Below, in pieces: positions 1-9,174 of a stretch of DNA of 64,000 bases; within the stretch, counting starts at the first letter, position 1; each line of letters begins with the position of its first letter. Both the position numbers and the translations under genes were made by a program. The DNA is taken from assembly GCF_008642275.1 (NCBI RefSeq), contig NZ_CP029189.1:744001-808000 (forward strand). Reading direction: 5' to 3'. The notes under the pieces were generated by a model. It searched no databases, was not told where the DNA came from, and saw only the letters and a list, made by a program, of their open reading frames with translations. Source of the DNA: Streptomyces venezuelae (GTDB lineage Bacteria; Actinomycetota; Actinomycetes; Streptomycetales; Streptomycetaceae).

Positions 1-385
1 TGCGCCGCTCCGCGACGCCCAGGTGCTCGCCCACCCTGTTGACCAGGAGTGTCATCTCGTACGCGACCTGTCCGATGTCGGACTCGGCGGCGCTCAGCAC
101 GCACAGGCTGCTGCCCGCGCCCGCCGCCATGACGAACAGCGCCCCCTCGTCGTACTCGACCATCGTCTGCCGTACCTCACCTGCCCGGAAGTGGCGGCCG
201 GACCCCTTGGCAAGGCTCTGCAGACCGGCCGCGACAGCCGCCAGGTGTTCCGCGTCCTCCCGTGCCAGCCCCGCGCTCGCCCCCGTGACCAGGCCGTCGT
301 TGGACAGCACCACCGCGTGCCGCACCTGCGGGACCCTGCGCGTCAGGTCGTCCAGCAGCCAGTCCAGTTGCTTGTCCAGTGCCAT
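1..385 (-). CDS. Roadblock/LC7 domain protein (CvnB-like), partial
   Basis: The reading frame starts at an ATG at 385 and runs off the left edge, so the C-terminus is missing; 128 residues are visible. They align almost residue for residue with the roadblock protein at 2114-2560, sharing LDWLLDD near the N-terminus, RHAVVLSNDG, a SREDAEH-like stretch, and RQTMVE. Roadblock/LC7 proteins of Streptomyces conservons are small dimeric partners of a Ras-like GTPase. It is divergent from the PPOX gene at 492. Whether the rest of a second conservon lies further left cannot be seen. The start was chosen because the homology begins a few codons after this ATG. Family is sure; role is inferred from context. 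Confidence 0.85.
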   Translation of the reverse strand, partial: MALDKQLDWLLDDLTRRVPQVRHAVVLSNDGLVTGASAGLAREDAEHLAAVAAGLQSLAKGSGRHFRAGEVRQTMVEYDEGALFVMAAGAGSSLCVLSAAESDIGQVAYEMTLLVNRVGEHLGVAERR

Positions 386-491
386 TCCCGGCCCCTCCCC
401 GTCGACGTCGGCCACATGGCCTCGCCCCACCCCGCGTACTCGTGCCGCAAGCCTTCCCCACCAGCGCCTTTCGGGCAAGGAGGATGTCCCC

Positions 492-929
492 ATGGCGAAG
501 AAGATGACTCAAGAGGAATGGCGGGCGTTCGTCTCGCACTCGACCCGCACCGGAAAGCTCTCCACCGTGCGCGAGGACGGAAGTCCGCACATCGCCCCCA
601 TCTGGTTCGTGCTCGACGGGGACTCCTTCGTTTTCAACACCGGAAAGGACACCGTCAAGGGACGCAACCTCGCCCGCGACGGCCGGGTCGCGCTCTGCGT
701 GGACGACGACCGGCCGCCGTTCTCCTTCGTCGTCCTCCAGGGCCGCGCCGAGATCAGCGGGTACGCCGACGACGCCGGCGAACTGCTCACCTGGGCAACG
801 CGAATCGGTGCCCGGTACATGGGCGAGGAGCAGGCCGAGTCCTTCGGCCGCCGCAACGCCGTCCCGACCGAACTCCTCGTCAGGGTTCCGATCGACAAGG
901 TGATCGCCCTCGCCGGCGTCGCCGAATGA
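492..929 (+). CDS. Pyridoxamine 5'-phosphate oxidase-fold (PPOX) protein
   Basis: The protein has 145 residues. An AAGGAGG ribosome site at about 477-483 stands 8 bases before the ATG. It has the split-barrel flavin-binding fold pattern: TGKLSTVREDGSPHIAPIWF for the first strands, a KGRNLARDGRVALCVDD stretch, then a glycine-rich barrel strand with GRAEI. Actinobacterial members of this fold usually bind F420 or FMN and act as small cytosolic oxidoreductases. No exact substrate can be read from the sequence. It is a single gene, divergent from the roadblock gene on its left and convergent with the conservon operon on its right. A longer reading frame starting at 39 exists but lacks a ribosome site and overlaps the roadblock gene. 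Confidence 0.88.
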   Translation: MAKKMTQEEWRAFVSHSTRTGKLSTVREDGSPHIAPIWFVLDGDSFVFNTGKDTVKGRNLARDGRVALCVDDDRPPFSFVVLQGRAEISGYADDAGELLTWATRIGARYMGEEQAESFGRRNAVPTELLVRVPIDKVIALAGVAE

Positions 930-1056
930 CCGGCCCCTGACGCGCGCCCCCTGATCGCCGCCCCACAAACCACGAACCACGAACCACGACCTTCGATCCC
1001 GGACTCCGGTCCCTGGCCTCCGATCCCCCATTCCCGATGCCGCCGACCGGGCCGGT

Positions 1057-1719
1057 TCACACGGAATCGGCCTGCGGCTCCACCGAGTCCAGCAGCCGGG
1101 CGGTGTGCACCCGCCCGGCGTACTCGACCAGCCTGATCAGCACTTCCTTCCCCGAGTCCCGGTCCCGCGCGTCACACAGCACCACCGGAGTCCCCTGCTC
1201 CAGGTCCAGGGCCCGCGAGACGTCGTGCGCCCCGAACCGCCGAGCGTCCGTGAAGCAGTTGACGGCCACCACGAACGGGATACGCCGGTGCTCGAAGTAG
1301 TCCACCGCCGGGAAGCAGTCCTCCAGCCGCCGGGTGTCGGCGAGTACCACCGCGCCCAGCGCGCCCTGCGACAGCTCGTCCCACAGGAACCAGAACCGGT
1401 CCTGCCCCGGCGTGCCGAACAGGTACAGGGACAGCCCGGACCGGATGGTGATCCGCCCGAAGTCCATGGCCACCGTCGTGGTCGTCTTCTGGTCCACGCC
1501 GTCCGTGTCGTCGACCAGTTCCCCCGCCTCGCTCAGCTGCTCCTCCGTCCGCAGCGGCCGGATCTCGCTGACCGCGCCCACCAGCGTGGTCTTGCCGACA
1601 CCGAACCCGCCGGCCACCAGGATCTTCAAGGCCAGTGCGGCCAGTTCGGGGTCCTCCTCGGGACCCTGCTCCGTGTCCGGGTCCGATCCGGCAGACCGGT
1701 CGTCATGCTGTCCCATCAA
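1057..1719 (-). CDS. cvnD: Conservon GTPase CvnD
   Basis: A 220-residue Ras-like GTP/ATP-binding protein. The Walker A motif GGFGVGKTTL is near residue 37, a switch II-like DxxG equivalent appears as FGTPGQDRF near residue 103, and a VAVNCF guanine-specificity-like motif follows. It is the last gene of the four-gene conservon; its ATG overlaps the stop of the DUF742 gene (ATGA at 1716-1719), implying translational coupling. In Streptomyces these GTPases work with the CvnB roadblock protein and the CvnA membrane sensor in a G-protein-like signalling complex that affects development and metabolism. Which of the many conservons this is cannot be told from sequence alone. Confidence 0.92.
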   Translation of the reverse strand: MMGQHDDRSAGSDPDTEQGPEEDPELAALALKILVAGGFGVGKTTLVGAVSEIRPLRTEEQLSEAGELVDDTDGVDQKTTTTVAMDFGRITIRSGLSLYLFGTPGQDRFWFLWDELSQGALGAVVLADTRRLEDCFPAVDYFEHRRIPFVVAVNCFTDARRFGAHDVSRALDLEQGTPVVLCDARDRDSGKEVLIRLVEYAGRVHTARLLDSVEPQADSV

Positions 1720-2096
1720 AGCGCTCTCAATCCCTCGATGACTTCACGCAGAATCCGCTCGTCCGGCAGTTGTGCGGGCGGCACGGGACGGCTGACCTTG
1801 ACGTGGCCGCCCTCCAGCAGGTCCCCGAGGAGCACCCGCACCACCCCCACGGGCAGGTCCGCGTCGGCGGCGAGTTCGGCCACCGACTGGGTCTCGGACC
1901 GGCAGAGTCCGAGCAGTGCCCGGTGTTCGGGACCCAGCAGGGACTCGGCCGCCTCGTCCGTGCCCTCCGGGTCGACCGCGACCAGCGCGATCAGGTCGAA
2001 GCGGACCCCGTGGGGCCCCGGCTTCGTCCGCCCGCCCGTCATGGCGTACGGACGGACGAGGGGGCCCGCGTCGGCGTCGTACCACTGGCCGTTCAT
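1716..2096 (-). CDS. cvnC: DUF742 protein CvnC
   Basis: A 126-residue DUF742 protein, third gene of the conservon. It starts with the family-typical NGQWYDADAGPLVRPYAMTGG, carries a central predicted winged-helix part (LCRSETQSVAELAADADLPV), and ends with the usual DERILREVIEGLRAL helix. It lies 17 bases after the roadblock gene and overlaps the GTPase gene by four bases. CvnC proteins are cytosolic partners of CvnA/B/D of unknown biochemical activity. The family call is firm. Confidence 0.92.
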   Translation of the reverse strand: MNGQWYDADAGPLVRPYAMTGGRTKPGPHGVRFDLIALVAVDPEGTDEAAESLLGPEHRALLGLCRSETQSVAELAADADLPVGVVRVLLGDLLEGGHVKVSRPVPPAQLPDERILREVIEGLRAL

Positions 2097-2113
2097 GTGC
2101 CGGACCGCCGCCC

Positions 2114-2560
2114 TCAGCCCGCGGCCGGCGGACGCGCCGCGAACCGGGGCGGGGTGTAGAGGTGCTCGCCGACCCGCTTCACCAGCCGGGCCATCTCGTA
2201 GGCGATCAGTCCGATGTCGGCGCTGGCGGCGCTGAGCACGGCCAGGCAGGAACCGTCGCCGGCGGCCGCGACGAACAGGAAGCCGTCGTCCATCTCGACC
2301 ATCGTCTGGCGCACGCCCCCGGCGTGGAAGTGCCGGCCCGCGCCCTTGGCCAGGCTGTGGAAGCCGGAGGCGACGGCGGCCAGGTGCTCGGCGTCCTCCC
2401 GGCTGAGGGCGCTGGAGGCGCCGACCGCCAGGCCGTCGTTGGAGAGGACCACGGCGTGCCGGACCTCGCGGACCCGGAGCACCATGTCGTCGAGCAGCCA
2501 GTCCAGTTCGCCGGACCTGCGGCCCCCGTCGAGGTCGATCCTCTGGTGTTCGATCATCAC
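2114..2560 (-). CDS. cvnB: Roadblock/LC7 protein CvnB
   Basis: A 148-residue roadblock/LC7 domain protein. The central block LDWLLDDMVLRVREVRHAVV and the RQTMVEMDDGFLFV strand match the family. Its ATG overlaps the stop of the histidine kinase-like gene (2557-2560), so the two are coupled. It is a close relative of the partial gene at 1-385, probably by duplication of conservon parts. Its expected role is as a GTPase-modulating partner of CvnD. Confidence 0.92.
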   Translation of the reverse strand: MMIEHQRIDLDGGRRSGELDWLLDDMVLRVREVRHAVVLSNDGLAVGASSALSREDAEHLAAVASGFHSLAKGAGRHFHAGGVRQTMVEMDDGFLFVAAAGDGSCLAVLSAASADIGLIAYEMARLVKRVGEHLYTPPRFAARPPAAG

Positions 2561-5154
2561 ACTTCTCCTTCGCTGCCTGCGTGGGGGGAGTTGTCCTGGG
2601 CGCCTCGGACCCAGCCGTCCCGGTAGGCCGTCATCCGGTCCCGGGCCTGCTCCGGGCTGCGGCCCGGCGGCTCCTCGGGGAGCCGGGACACGGCCGGAGC
2701 CTTCGGGGCGGGGGCCTCCCGAAGCTGCGGGACGAGACTGGCCTGGCGTACCCGGCGCGGCAGTTCCGTCACCGAGGCCGGGGGCACCGCCGCCGTCTGG
2801 ATACGGGTGCCCGCACCACCGGGAGTGCGTGGCCGGAGCGAAGCCACCGGGGCCGGGCGCGGCTCGTCCCGTACGGGGCCGTCCGCCGGGCCCGGAGCCG
2901 GGGGCTGCGCGTCCGCCCGTACGACCGTCATGGCGGTCGGCTGCTCCGCCTTCGCGCCCCCCGCCTCCGGCGCCGGGGCGGAGAAGCGGGAGGAAGGCCG
3001 GGACGGCGCCCGGGCCGGAGCGGGGGCCGACGGCTCCGGGCGGGTGACGGGGCCGGATTCCGGGGCCGGGGCAGAGCCCGAGGCCCCGGCTGCGCCGTCG
3101 GCCGCTGCGATGGTGTCCTGGAGCAGGGAGTTGGGCAGGAGCACCACCGCGGTGGTGCCACCGTAGGGCGACGTGCGCAGGTGCACCTTCACTCCGTGGC
3201 GGGCCGAGAGGCGGCTGACCACGAAGAGCCCGAGCCGGTCGCTGTCGAAGAGGTCGAGGGACTCGGACTGCTCGATGCGGCGGTTGGCGTCGCCGAGGGA
3301 ATCGGGGCCCATGCCGAGTCCGCGGTCCTCGACCTCCAGGACGTAGCCGGTGCCGACGGGCTCGCCGCTGACCCGGACCTTCGTGTGCGGCGGGGAGAAC
3401 TGTGCCGCGTTCTCGATGAGTTCGGCCAGCAGGTGGGTGAGGTCGGCGACGGCGCCTCCGACCACGGCGGCTTCCACGAGCTGCCGGACCTCGATCCGGG
3501 GGTAGTCCTCGATCTCGGAGACGGCTGCCCGAACGACGTTGGTGAGGGGGACCGGCTTCCGCCAGGCCCTGCCCGGGGTGGCACCCGACAGGATGATCAG
3601 GCTTTCCGCGTGCCGGCGCATCCGGGTGGTCAGGTGGTCGAGCCGGAAGAGGTCACCCAGCTCGTTCGGGTCGTCGGCGCGCCGCTCCATCGAGTCGAGC
3701 AGGGTGAGCTGCTTGTGCACGAGGACCTGGCTGCGGCGGGCGAGGTTGACGAAGACGCCGGAGATCCCGCTGGCGAGCTCCGCCCGTTCGACGGCGGCGC
3801 TGAGCGCGGCCCGGTGGACGGTGTCGAGCGCCTCACCGACCTGGGTGATCTCGTCGTCGGCCGGCGGTCCGGGCGGGGTCTCGGCGGCGACGTCGATCTC
3901 CTGGCCGGCGCGCAGCCGTTCCATCGCCTGCGGGAGCTTGCGGTGCGCGATGCCCAGGGCGGTGTTGCGCAGCGAGACGAGTTCGACGACCAGCGCCCGG
4001 CCGATCCGGACCGAGATGACGAGGGAGGCGGCGACGGCCACCAGGCCGAGCAGCACGGCGGCCCCGGCCGCAGTGAGCGCCCCTTCGGCGAACGGGTCGG
4101 CCCGCTCGGCGGCCGCGGCGTGGGCGGCGTCCTCGACCTCCCGCATGGAGGAGGCGATGGCGCCGTGGGCGGCTTCCCATCCGGCGGGTACGCCCCGGCT
4201 CTCCTTGGAGGTGCCGGCGGCCAGCGCCCGGTCCTCGGCACCGGTGAGGTCGGCGTAGGCGGCGCTCTTGGCGGCGGACTGCCAGACGGCCTGCTGGTCG
4301 CCGGGGAGGTCACGGGCGGCTGAATCGGTGAGGGCGCGGCGGGACTCCACGGCGCCGGTCAGCTGCCGAAGCGTTTCGGCGGTGCGCGGTCCGGGGGTGG
4401 CGAGCAGCGCGTCCTCCCGGGACAGCAGTTCCGCGGCGCGGGAGAATTCGAGCAGGACCCGGGCCTCGGAGCCGAGTTCGGCGCTCTCCCCGCCGGTCAG
4501 GGCACCGCCGACGGCGAAGGCGGAGTCGACCACGCGCGTGTAGATGGTGTAGGCGGCCTCGGTCGTGGCGCGGCGGTCGGTGATGTCCTTGCGCGACGCG
4601 GTCAGGCTCTCGGCGGCGGCTACGAACGCCTCCAGGCGGACCACCACGTCGGAGCGGTAGTCACCGGAGTCGGCGACAGTGTGCTGGTCACCGAGCCTCA
4701 GCCGCTGCACGGCCGCGTCGGTCCGGCGGGCCTGCTGATCGAGGGCGCCCGGGTCGGAGGCGGGGTCGGCGAGCAGCCGTACGGCGGCGCGGCGTTCGGC
4801 CTGGAGCTCGGTGACGGCGGCGGCAACGGGTGTGCGTATCTCGGTGTCGGCCTGGTGGACGCGGCTGATCCGGGCCATGTCCCGGGCGGTGTTGACGGTC
4901 GCGAAGGCCCAGAGGGCGAGGAGCGAGACGACCGGGACCATCAGCAGCGAGACGATCTTCGCGCGGACGGTGGCGGGGCGCAGCCGCAACCTCCGCCGGG
5001 ATCCGCTCTCGTGTGCGGCGGGCGGACGGGGCCGCTGGTCCCGGAGCTCCGCCGGTTCCTCGGCCGGCGGCCCGGCGTGGGCCCGGCGGCCGCGTGCCGG
5101 GGGCGCGGGCAGCCGCGGCGCCGCTGCTTCCGGTTTTCTGCGGGGTGTTCGCAT
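2557..5154 (-). CDS. cvnA: Conservon sensor histidine kinase-like protein CvnA
   Basis: An 865-residue membrane sensor, first gene of the conservon. After a basic, proline-rich leader a membrane helix lies at about residues 67-88, followed by a nitrate-sensor-like (NIT) extracellular helical region of roughly 270 residues and a second membrane helix at about 355-380. A HAMP-like linker follows, then a HATPase_c domain with the N-box ELIENAAQFSPP near residue 571 and a GLGMG-type G-box. The last ~200 residues are Pro/Ala-rich and of low complexity. As usual for CvnA proteins, a canonical phospho-accepting H-box is not obvious, so it probably signals to its Cvn partners rather than to a response regulator. 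The ATG at 5154 is the first one in frame. Confidence 0.92.
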   Translation of the reverse strand: MRTPRRKPEAAAPRLPAPPARGRRAHAGPPAEEPAELRDQRPRPPAAHESGSRRRLRLRPATVRAKIVSLLMVPVVSLLALWAFATVNTARDMARISRVHQADTEIRTPVAAAVTELQAERRAAVRLLADPASDPGALDQQARRTDAAVQRLRLGDQHTVADSGDYRSDVVVRLEAFVAAAESLTASRKDITDRRATTEAAYTIYTRVVDSAFAVGGALTGGESAELGSEARVLLEFSRAAELLSREDALLATPGPRTAETLRQLTGAVESRRALTDSAARDLPGDQQAVWQSAAKSAAYADLTGAEDRALAAGTSKESRGVPAGWEAAHGAIASSMREVEDAAHAAAAERADPFAEGALTAAGAAVLLGLVAVAASLVISVRIGRALVVELVSLRNTALGIAHRKLPQAMERLRAGQEIDVAAETPPGPPADDEITQVGEALDTVHRAALSAAVERAELASGISGVFVNLARRSQVLVHKQLTLLDSMERRADDPNELGDLFRLDHLTTRMRRHAESLIILSGATPGRAWRKPVPLTNVVRAAVSEIEDYPRIEVRQLVEAAVVGGAVADLTHLLAELIENAAQFSPPHTKVRVSGEPVGTGYVLEVEDRGLGMGPDSLGDANRRIEQSESLDLFDSDRLGLFVVSRLSARHGVKVHLRTSPYGGTTAVVLLPNSLLQDTIAAADGAAGASGSAPAPESGPVTRPEPSAPAPARAPSRPSSRFSAPAPEAGGAKAEQPTAMTVVRADAQPPAPGPADGPVRDEPRPAPVASLRPRTPGGAGTRIQTAAVPPASVTELPRRVRQASLVPQLREAPAPKAPAVSRLPEEPPGRSPEQARDRMTAYRDGWVRGAQDNSPHAGSEGEV

Positions 5155-5349
5155 GGGCTCCTCGTTCCGGGCGGCGGTGCGTACGGGTGCGGTGGGGCGG
5201 GTGGGGGGGTGGGGCGCGGCCTGACGGTGGGGGTGGGTTGGAGTGACGGCGCCGGCGCCCCGCGAACCGGTGGACCCGGAGCTCCGCAGCGGGAGCGGCC
5301 CGCCGCCTCACGGACCGCCGCCGGTGCCCGGTCAGCGCGGGCAGCGCGG

Positions 5350-6138
5350 TCAGTGGGCGGTCACGGTGTGCTCCCCCAGGTGCCGGGCCGAAGCGGAGGC
5401 GGCTCGCTCGTCGGCCGTCGGGGACAGCGCGACGAAGGCCGCGGTGATGAACAGGTAGGAGCCCAGGCCGACGGCGAGCGGGAAGATGAACTGCATGGCC
5501 GTGGCGCCGGGCAGGGCAGCGTCCGAGGGGCTGACGCTGACGGCGACGGCCGTCATCCCGGTGTAGTGCATGCTGCTGACGGCGGCGCCCATGACGAGCG
5601 AGGCGACGGCGACCGCCACCGGTGACTTGATGTTGAGCGCGGCCCACAGGGCGGCGGTCGCCGCGATCACGGCGATGGCGACGGAGAGTCCGACCCTGAG
5701 CGGATCGTAGGTGACGTCGCCGTGCAGACGCAGGGCCGCCATGCCCATGTAGTGCATGCTGGCGACGCCGAGGCCGGTGGTCAGGCCGCCCAGGACGAGG
5801 GACCGGCCGCGCTCCTTCCCGTAGCCGACGGCGAAGACTCCGGCACCGACGACCAGCACGGCGACGAGCAGGCTGAGGATCGTGAGCGGCACGTCGAAGT
5901 GGATCTCGGTACCCGTGACCTCGAAGCCGAGCATCGCGACGAAGTGCATCGTCCAGATGCCGGTGCCGATGGCGGAGGCCGCCGTGAGGAGCCAGTTGCG
6001 GCGGGAGGCTCCGGTCGTGGCGAGCGCACGGACGGTGCAGCGCAGCCCGAGGGCGGCGCCGATCGATGCCATCACGTATGACAGCACGGGTGTCAGCCAC
6101 CCATAGGCGGCGTGGTCCAGATGTCCCAGGTGTCCCAT
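5350..6138 (-). CDS. MHYT-domain integral membrane sensor
   Basis: A 262-residue, very hydrophobic protein with about seven membrane helices and the three repeated MHYT-type motifs: MHFV near residue 59, MHYM near 124 and MHYT near 189. In this family Met and His residues are thought to bind copper and sense a diatomic gas such as oxygen, CO or NO. No output domain (GGDEF or kinase) is attached, so it may act through a partner or be a stand-alone sensor. The ATG at 6138 is preferred to the GTG two codons upstream; neither has a clear ribosome site. It is transcribed towards the conservon with a gap of about 195 bases. Confidence 0.87.
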   Translation of the reverse strand: MGHLGHLDHAAYGWLTPVLSYVMASIGAALGLRCTVRALATTGASRRNWLLTAASAIGTGIWTMHFVAMLGFEVTGTEIHFDVPLTILSLLVAVLVVGAGVFAVGYGKERGRSLVLGGLTTGLGVASMHYMGMAALRLHGDVTYDPLRVGLSVAIAVIAATAALWAALNIKSPVAVAVASLVMGAAVSSMHYTGMTAVAVSVSPSDAALPGATAMQFIFPLAVGLGSYLFITAAFVALSPTADERAASASARHLGEHTVTAH

Positions 6139-6306
6139 GGCCACGGGACGCTAGTCCGGGTGACGGCGCGAACAGGGGGCGCATTTCGAAAGCCGCTGGA
6201 ACTGCTGGAATATGACAGAGCTACGTTCGTCTTCGATCGCACCACGTGCCAGCTTGCGCACGGTCCGCAGGGACACGAGCCGGCACCCTTGGGGGATCAT
6301 GGGCTC

Positions 6307-6906
6307 ATGAGCGACGACCACACACACGTGCAGGAGTTCTTCGGAGCCCGCGCGGCCGACTGGGACCGCAAGTTTCCGGGGGACGGGCCCGCGTTCACCG
6401 CCGCCGTGACCGAATTCGGACTGCGGCCCGGGGACCGTGTGCTCGACGCGGGCTGCGGCACCGGACGGGCCATGACCGCGTTGCGGTCCGCCGTCGGACC
6501 CGCAGGGACCGTGCTCGGCGTGGACCTCACCCCGCAGATGCTGGCCGCCGCCCAGCGGGCGGGGCGGAACGCCGACGGCGCCCTGCTGCTCGCCGACGTG
6601 GCCCGGCTGCCGCTGCGCGACGAGGCGCTCGACGCTGTGTTCGCCGCCGGCCTCATCGCCCACCTGCCGGACCCGGGAGCGAACCTGCGCGAGCTCGCCC
6701 GCGTGGTCCGCCCCGGCGGCGGGCTCGCGCTCTTCCACCCGATCGGGCGAGCGGCGCTCGCCGCGCGTCACGGCCGCGAGCTGACCCCGGAGGACATGCG
6801 GGCCGAGCACAACCTCCGCCCCCTGCTGAGCGGTTCGGGCTGGGACATGGCCTCGTACGCCGATGACGACGACCGTTTTCTGGTGCTGGCCCTGCGCCGC
6901 CCCTGA
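6307..6906 (+). CDS. Class I SAM-dependent methyltransferase
   Basis: A 199-residue protein with the SAM-binding motif I VLDAGCGTGRAM near residue 38, an acidic motif LGVDLTPQML, motif LLADVARLPL, and FAAGLIAHLPDPG as motif IV, followed by RELARVVRPGGGLALF. It belongs to the UbiE/type-11 methyltransferase group; the substrate cannot be told. The start at 6307 was chosen because the conserved domain begins soon after it; a longer frame from 6112 would run back over the divergent MHYT promoter region. It stands alone and is convergent with the MpaB-type oxygenase. Confidence 0.85.
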   Translation: MSDDHTHVQEFFGARAADWDRKFPGDGPAFTAAVTEFGLRPGDRVLDAGCGTGRAMTALRSAVGPAGTVLGVDLTPQMLAAAQRAGRNADGALLLADVARLPLRDEALDAVFAAGLIAHLPDPGANLRELARVVRPGGGLALFHPIGRAALAARHGRELTPEDMRAEHNLRPLLSGSGWDMASYADDDDRFLVLALRRP

Positions 6907-6956
6907 ACAGACGTGTACGTCGGCACCGCGCCCGGGGCCCGCGGAGGTGCCCGGGA

Positions 6957-7871
6957 TCAGGCCGGAGGCTGGGCCTCTGCTCCGGCGGGCCGGCGGGGAT
7001 GCGGCACGGGGCAGCCACCGGAGCCGGGCACCGGGAACGTGCCGAGCTCCCCCACGTCGTAGCCGTCCGGATAGCCCTTGATCTCCGGGTTCTGGCGGGC
7101 GTAGTGCGGGGCCCGGCGCGGGGGCAGGAGCCGCACCGCCCGGCCGCGCAGCCACAGGGCACCCTGGACGAGGCGCCGTACCGGGGCGGGCGGGGCCTCG
7201 TACCGGAACGCGTCCAGCAGGGACTCGTCGAGGAGGGCCAGGCTCGCGCGCCGCACGGCGGGGGCGACCGGCGCCGGGTACCAGGAGGCCATCAGGTCGA
7301 GGGTGGAGTCGGCGACCTTGCGGGCGCCCTCGTCCCAGCCGAAGCGGGCCGCCTCGTAGGCGTCGAGGGTGGCTTCGAACTCCTCGTAGGAGCCCGGGAT
7401 GTCCGTGATGCCCAAATGCCGGCCGAGGGCGGCGTAGTAGTTCGCACAAGCACGTCGCTCGTGGTGGGTCAGCGGACGCCATCCGTAGGCGTCCAGCCAG
7501 CGCGCCGGAATCACCACGAACGTGCTCAGGACGTACCGCATGTCCTCGTTGGAGATGTCGTAGCTGCGGTGCATCTGGTTGACACGGCGGATGGCCGTGC
7601 GCGCGGTGTCACTCTCGAAGCCGTGCTCGACGACCGCGTCCAGGAGCAGCGCCGTGTCGTCGTAGCGCTTCTGGGTCCGGTCGGTGAACTCGGCGGTCTC
7701 GGCCAGCAGGCCACCGATACTCGGGACGGCGTAGGTCCGGAACAGGGCGAGTTCCAGAGCGCGGGTGAAGTCCCAGGGGAACTCGTAGGTGGCGGTGAGC
7801 CGGTAGATGGCGAGGAAATCCTTGTCGGGATCGAGACGGAGGATTTCCCTCAGCCGATCGTAACGCTGCAC
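6957..7871 (-). CDS. MpaB/Lcp-type oxygenase (DUF2236)
   Basis: A 304-residue protein of the oxygenase MpaB family (DUF2236), related to rubber-oxygenase/latex-clearing proteins and the mycophenolic acid oxygenase MpaB, which bind heme b. Family features are YDRLREILRLDPDKDFLAIY at the N-terminus, TFVVIPARWLDAYGWR near the middle, and HHERRACANYYAALGRHLGI, whose histidines are candidates for heme contact. A GTG start at 7871 was chosen because AAAGGGA lies at the right distance before it; a TTG ten codons upstream lacks one. No signal peptide is visible. The substrate is unknown. Confidence 0.8.
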   Translation of the reverse strand: MQRYDRLREILRLDPDKDFLAIYRLTATYEFPWDFTRALELALFRTYAVPSIGGLLAETAEFTDRTQKRYDDTALLLDAVVEHGFESDTARTAIRRVNQMHRSYDISNEDMRYVLSTFVVIPARWLDAYGWRPLTHHERRACANYYAALGRHLGITDIPGSYEEFEATLDAYEAARFGWDEGARKVADSTLDLMASWYPAPVAPAVRRASLALLDESLLDAFRYEAPPAPVRRLVQGALWLRGRAVRLLPPRRAPHYARQNPEIKGYPDGYDVGELGTFPVPGSGGCPVPHPRRPAGAEAQPPA

Positions 7872-8006
7872 CGGGTGTCCCTTTCTGTGGCGGGTTCCCA
7901 ACTCTACGTGCAGGTAGCAGCCTTGGAAATCGTGTCCCGCAAGCTCTCGACGGGCGGGTTACCCGCTGGTTAAGGTGCGCCGACGAGAGAGCTACCAGGA
8001 GGCCAG

Positions 8007-8831
8007 GTGTCCGACGACGAGGGTGGCGGCTCGCTGTACGTGCTGACCGCTGTGCTGCTGACCCCGGCACAGTTCCCCAGCATCCTTGGCGACGACTTCC
8101 CCGAGGCGTGCTCCCTGCTGGGCGTGGCGCCGAACGGTGAGGGGTACGGGCTGGTCCTCGGCCAGGACGAGGAGGGCGCGCGCTGGACGGTCGTCGTGGA
8201 CGACGTCTCGCTCGTCGCGACGGCCATCGCCTCCTGGGACTGCGGGATGGAGTACGACCTGTCCCCCGACGAGCGGACGATCGTGGTCTCACTGGCGGGC
8301 TGGCCGCTGGAGCTGTCGGTGTCCGCGTCGGGAATCCCGGAGCCGCACGATCCCGAACAGGGAGCGGACGGTACGGGGCGGGTCCCGCTCGCCCCGCCCT
8401 CGGCGGACGCATGGGGTCCGGTGCAGCGGCGGATGGGTGCGGACCAGATCGCGCGGGAGTGGGCCGACTGGCGGGAGCGCGTGGCCACGGACGGCGGGGC
8501 GGCCGCCGCCGCGCACCCCGGGCTCGCGCGGGCGCTGGAGGAGGCCCTGGCGTATACGACGACCCCGCCGCCGGCCGGCCGGGTGCGGTCCTCGTTCGCC
8601 GGGGAGGGGGCCCGGACGCTGCGGGTGGACGGGCCCGGCTGGTCGCTCGTCGCGCGCACCGGTGAGGCGGCCTTCGTCCTGCTGGACGAGGAGCCGGGCG
8701 AGGTACTCACGGTCCCCGGCCAACTCACGCCCCCTGCCGAAGGGGAGGCGGACCTCCCGGACCTGCCCGACCTGCCCGACCTGCCCGACCTGCTGACGGC
8801 ACTCGACCGCATAGCGGTCCGCCCGTCGTGA
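8007..8831 (+). CDS. Conserved hypothetical protein with PDL tandem repeat
   Basis: A 274-residue soluble protein whose family I do not recognise. The GTG start is preceded by AGGAGG. The N-terminal half is a mixed alpha/beta stretch (LYVLTAVLLTPAQFPSILGD, RWTVVVDDVSLVA); the C-terminal part, ending in a helix LLTALDRIAVRPS, is separated from it by a 3-residue repeat, Pro-Asp-Leu, four times over, encoded by 9-bp repeats at about 8755-8790. It sits alone between the divergent oxygenase and the isoprenoid synthase. Confidence 0.7.
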   Translation: MSDDEGGGSLYVLTAVLLTPAQFPSILGDDFPEACSLLGVAPNGEGYGLVLGQDEEGARWTVVVDDVSLVATAIASWDCGMEYDLSPDERTIVVSLAGWPLELSVSASGIPEPHDPEQGADGTGRVPLAPPSADAWGPVQRRMGADQIAREWADWRERVATDGGAAAAAHPGLARALEEALAYTTTPPPAGRVRSSFAGEGARTLRVDGPGWSLVARTGEAAFVLLDEEPGEVLTVPGQLTPPAEGEADLPDLPDLPDLPDLLTALDRIAVRPS

Positions 8832-8898
8832 ACAAGAACCGGAGCGGGCGGCGCGGCGTCGGCGGCGACCCTGGCCCTGACCGGCGACCGCGAGCGCG

Positions 8899-8944
8899 AC
8901 CGGTGACCGGTGACCGGTGACCGGTGACCGGTGACCGGTGACCG
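8899..8944. repeat. 7-bp tandem repeat, 6.6 copies
   Basis: Six perfect head-to-tail copies of ACCGGTG plus four bases, in the gap between the hypothetical gene and the isoprenoid synthase. Each copy contains the palindrome ACCGGT, so the tract is also rich in short inverted repeats. The rest of the 8832-9174 gap shows no gene. Confidence 0.95.
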
Positions 8945-9174
8945 AGATAAAGGCAGTAACGGATCCGCGGCACGAAAACGCATACCGGTCGGTTCGTCGG
9001 GATTCGGCCTACCGGTACGACTGATCCCAGCCTCTCCCGTGACCGAAAAGAACCAGCCAAGAAGACCGGAAATCGCTCTGGATCCCCACCCTCCGGAATG
9101 ATCGAATCGGCCAGTCAAGCGGCTCAAAGGTGCGCACTCCGCACCCGCGGCCCATTCCACGACGGAGGCCGTTC

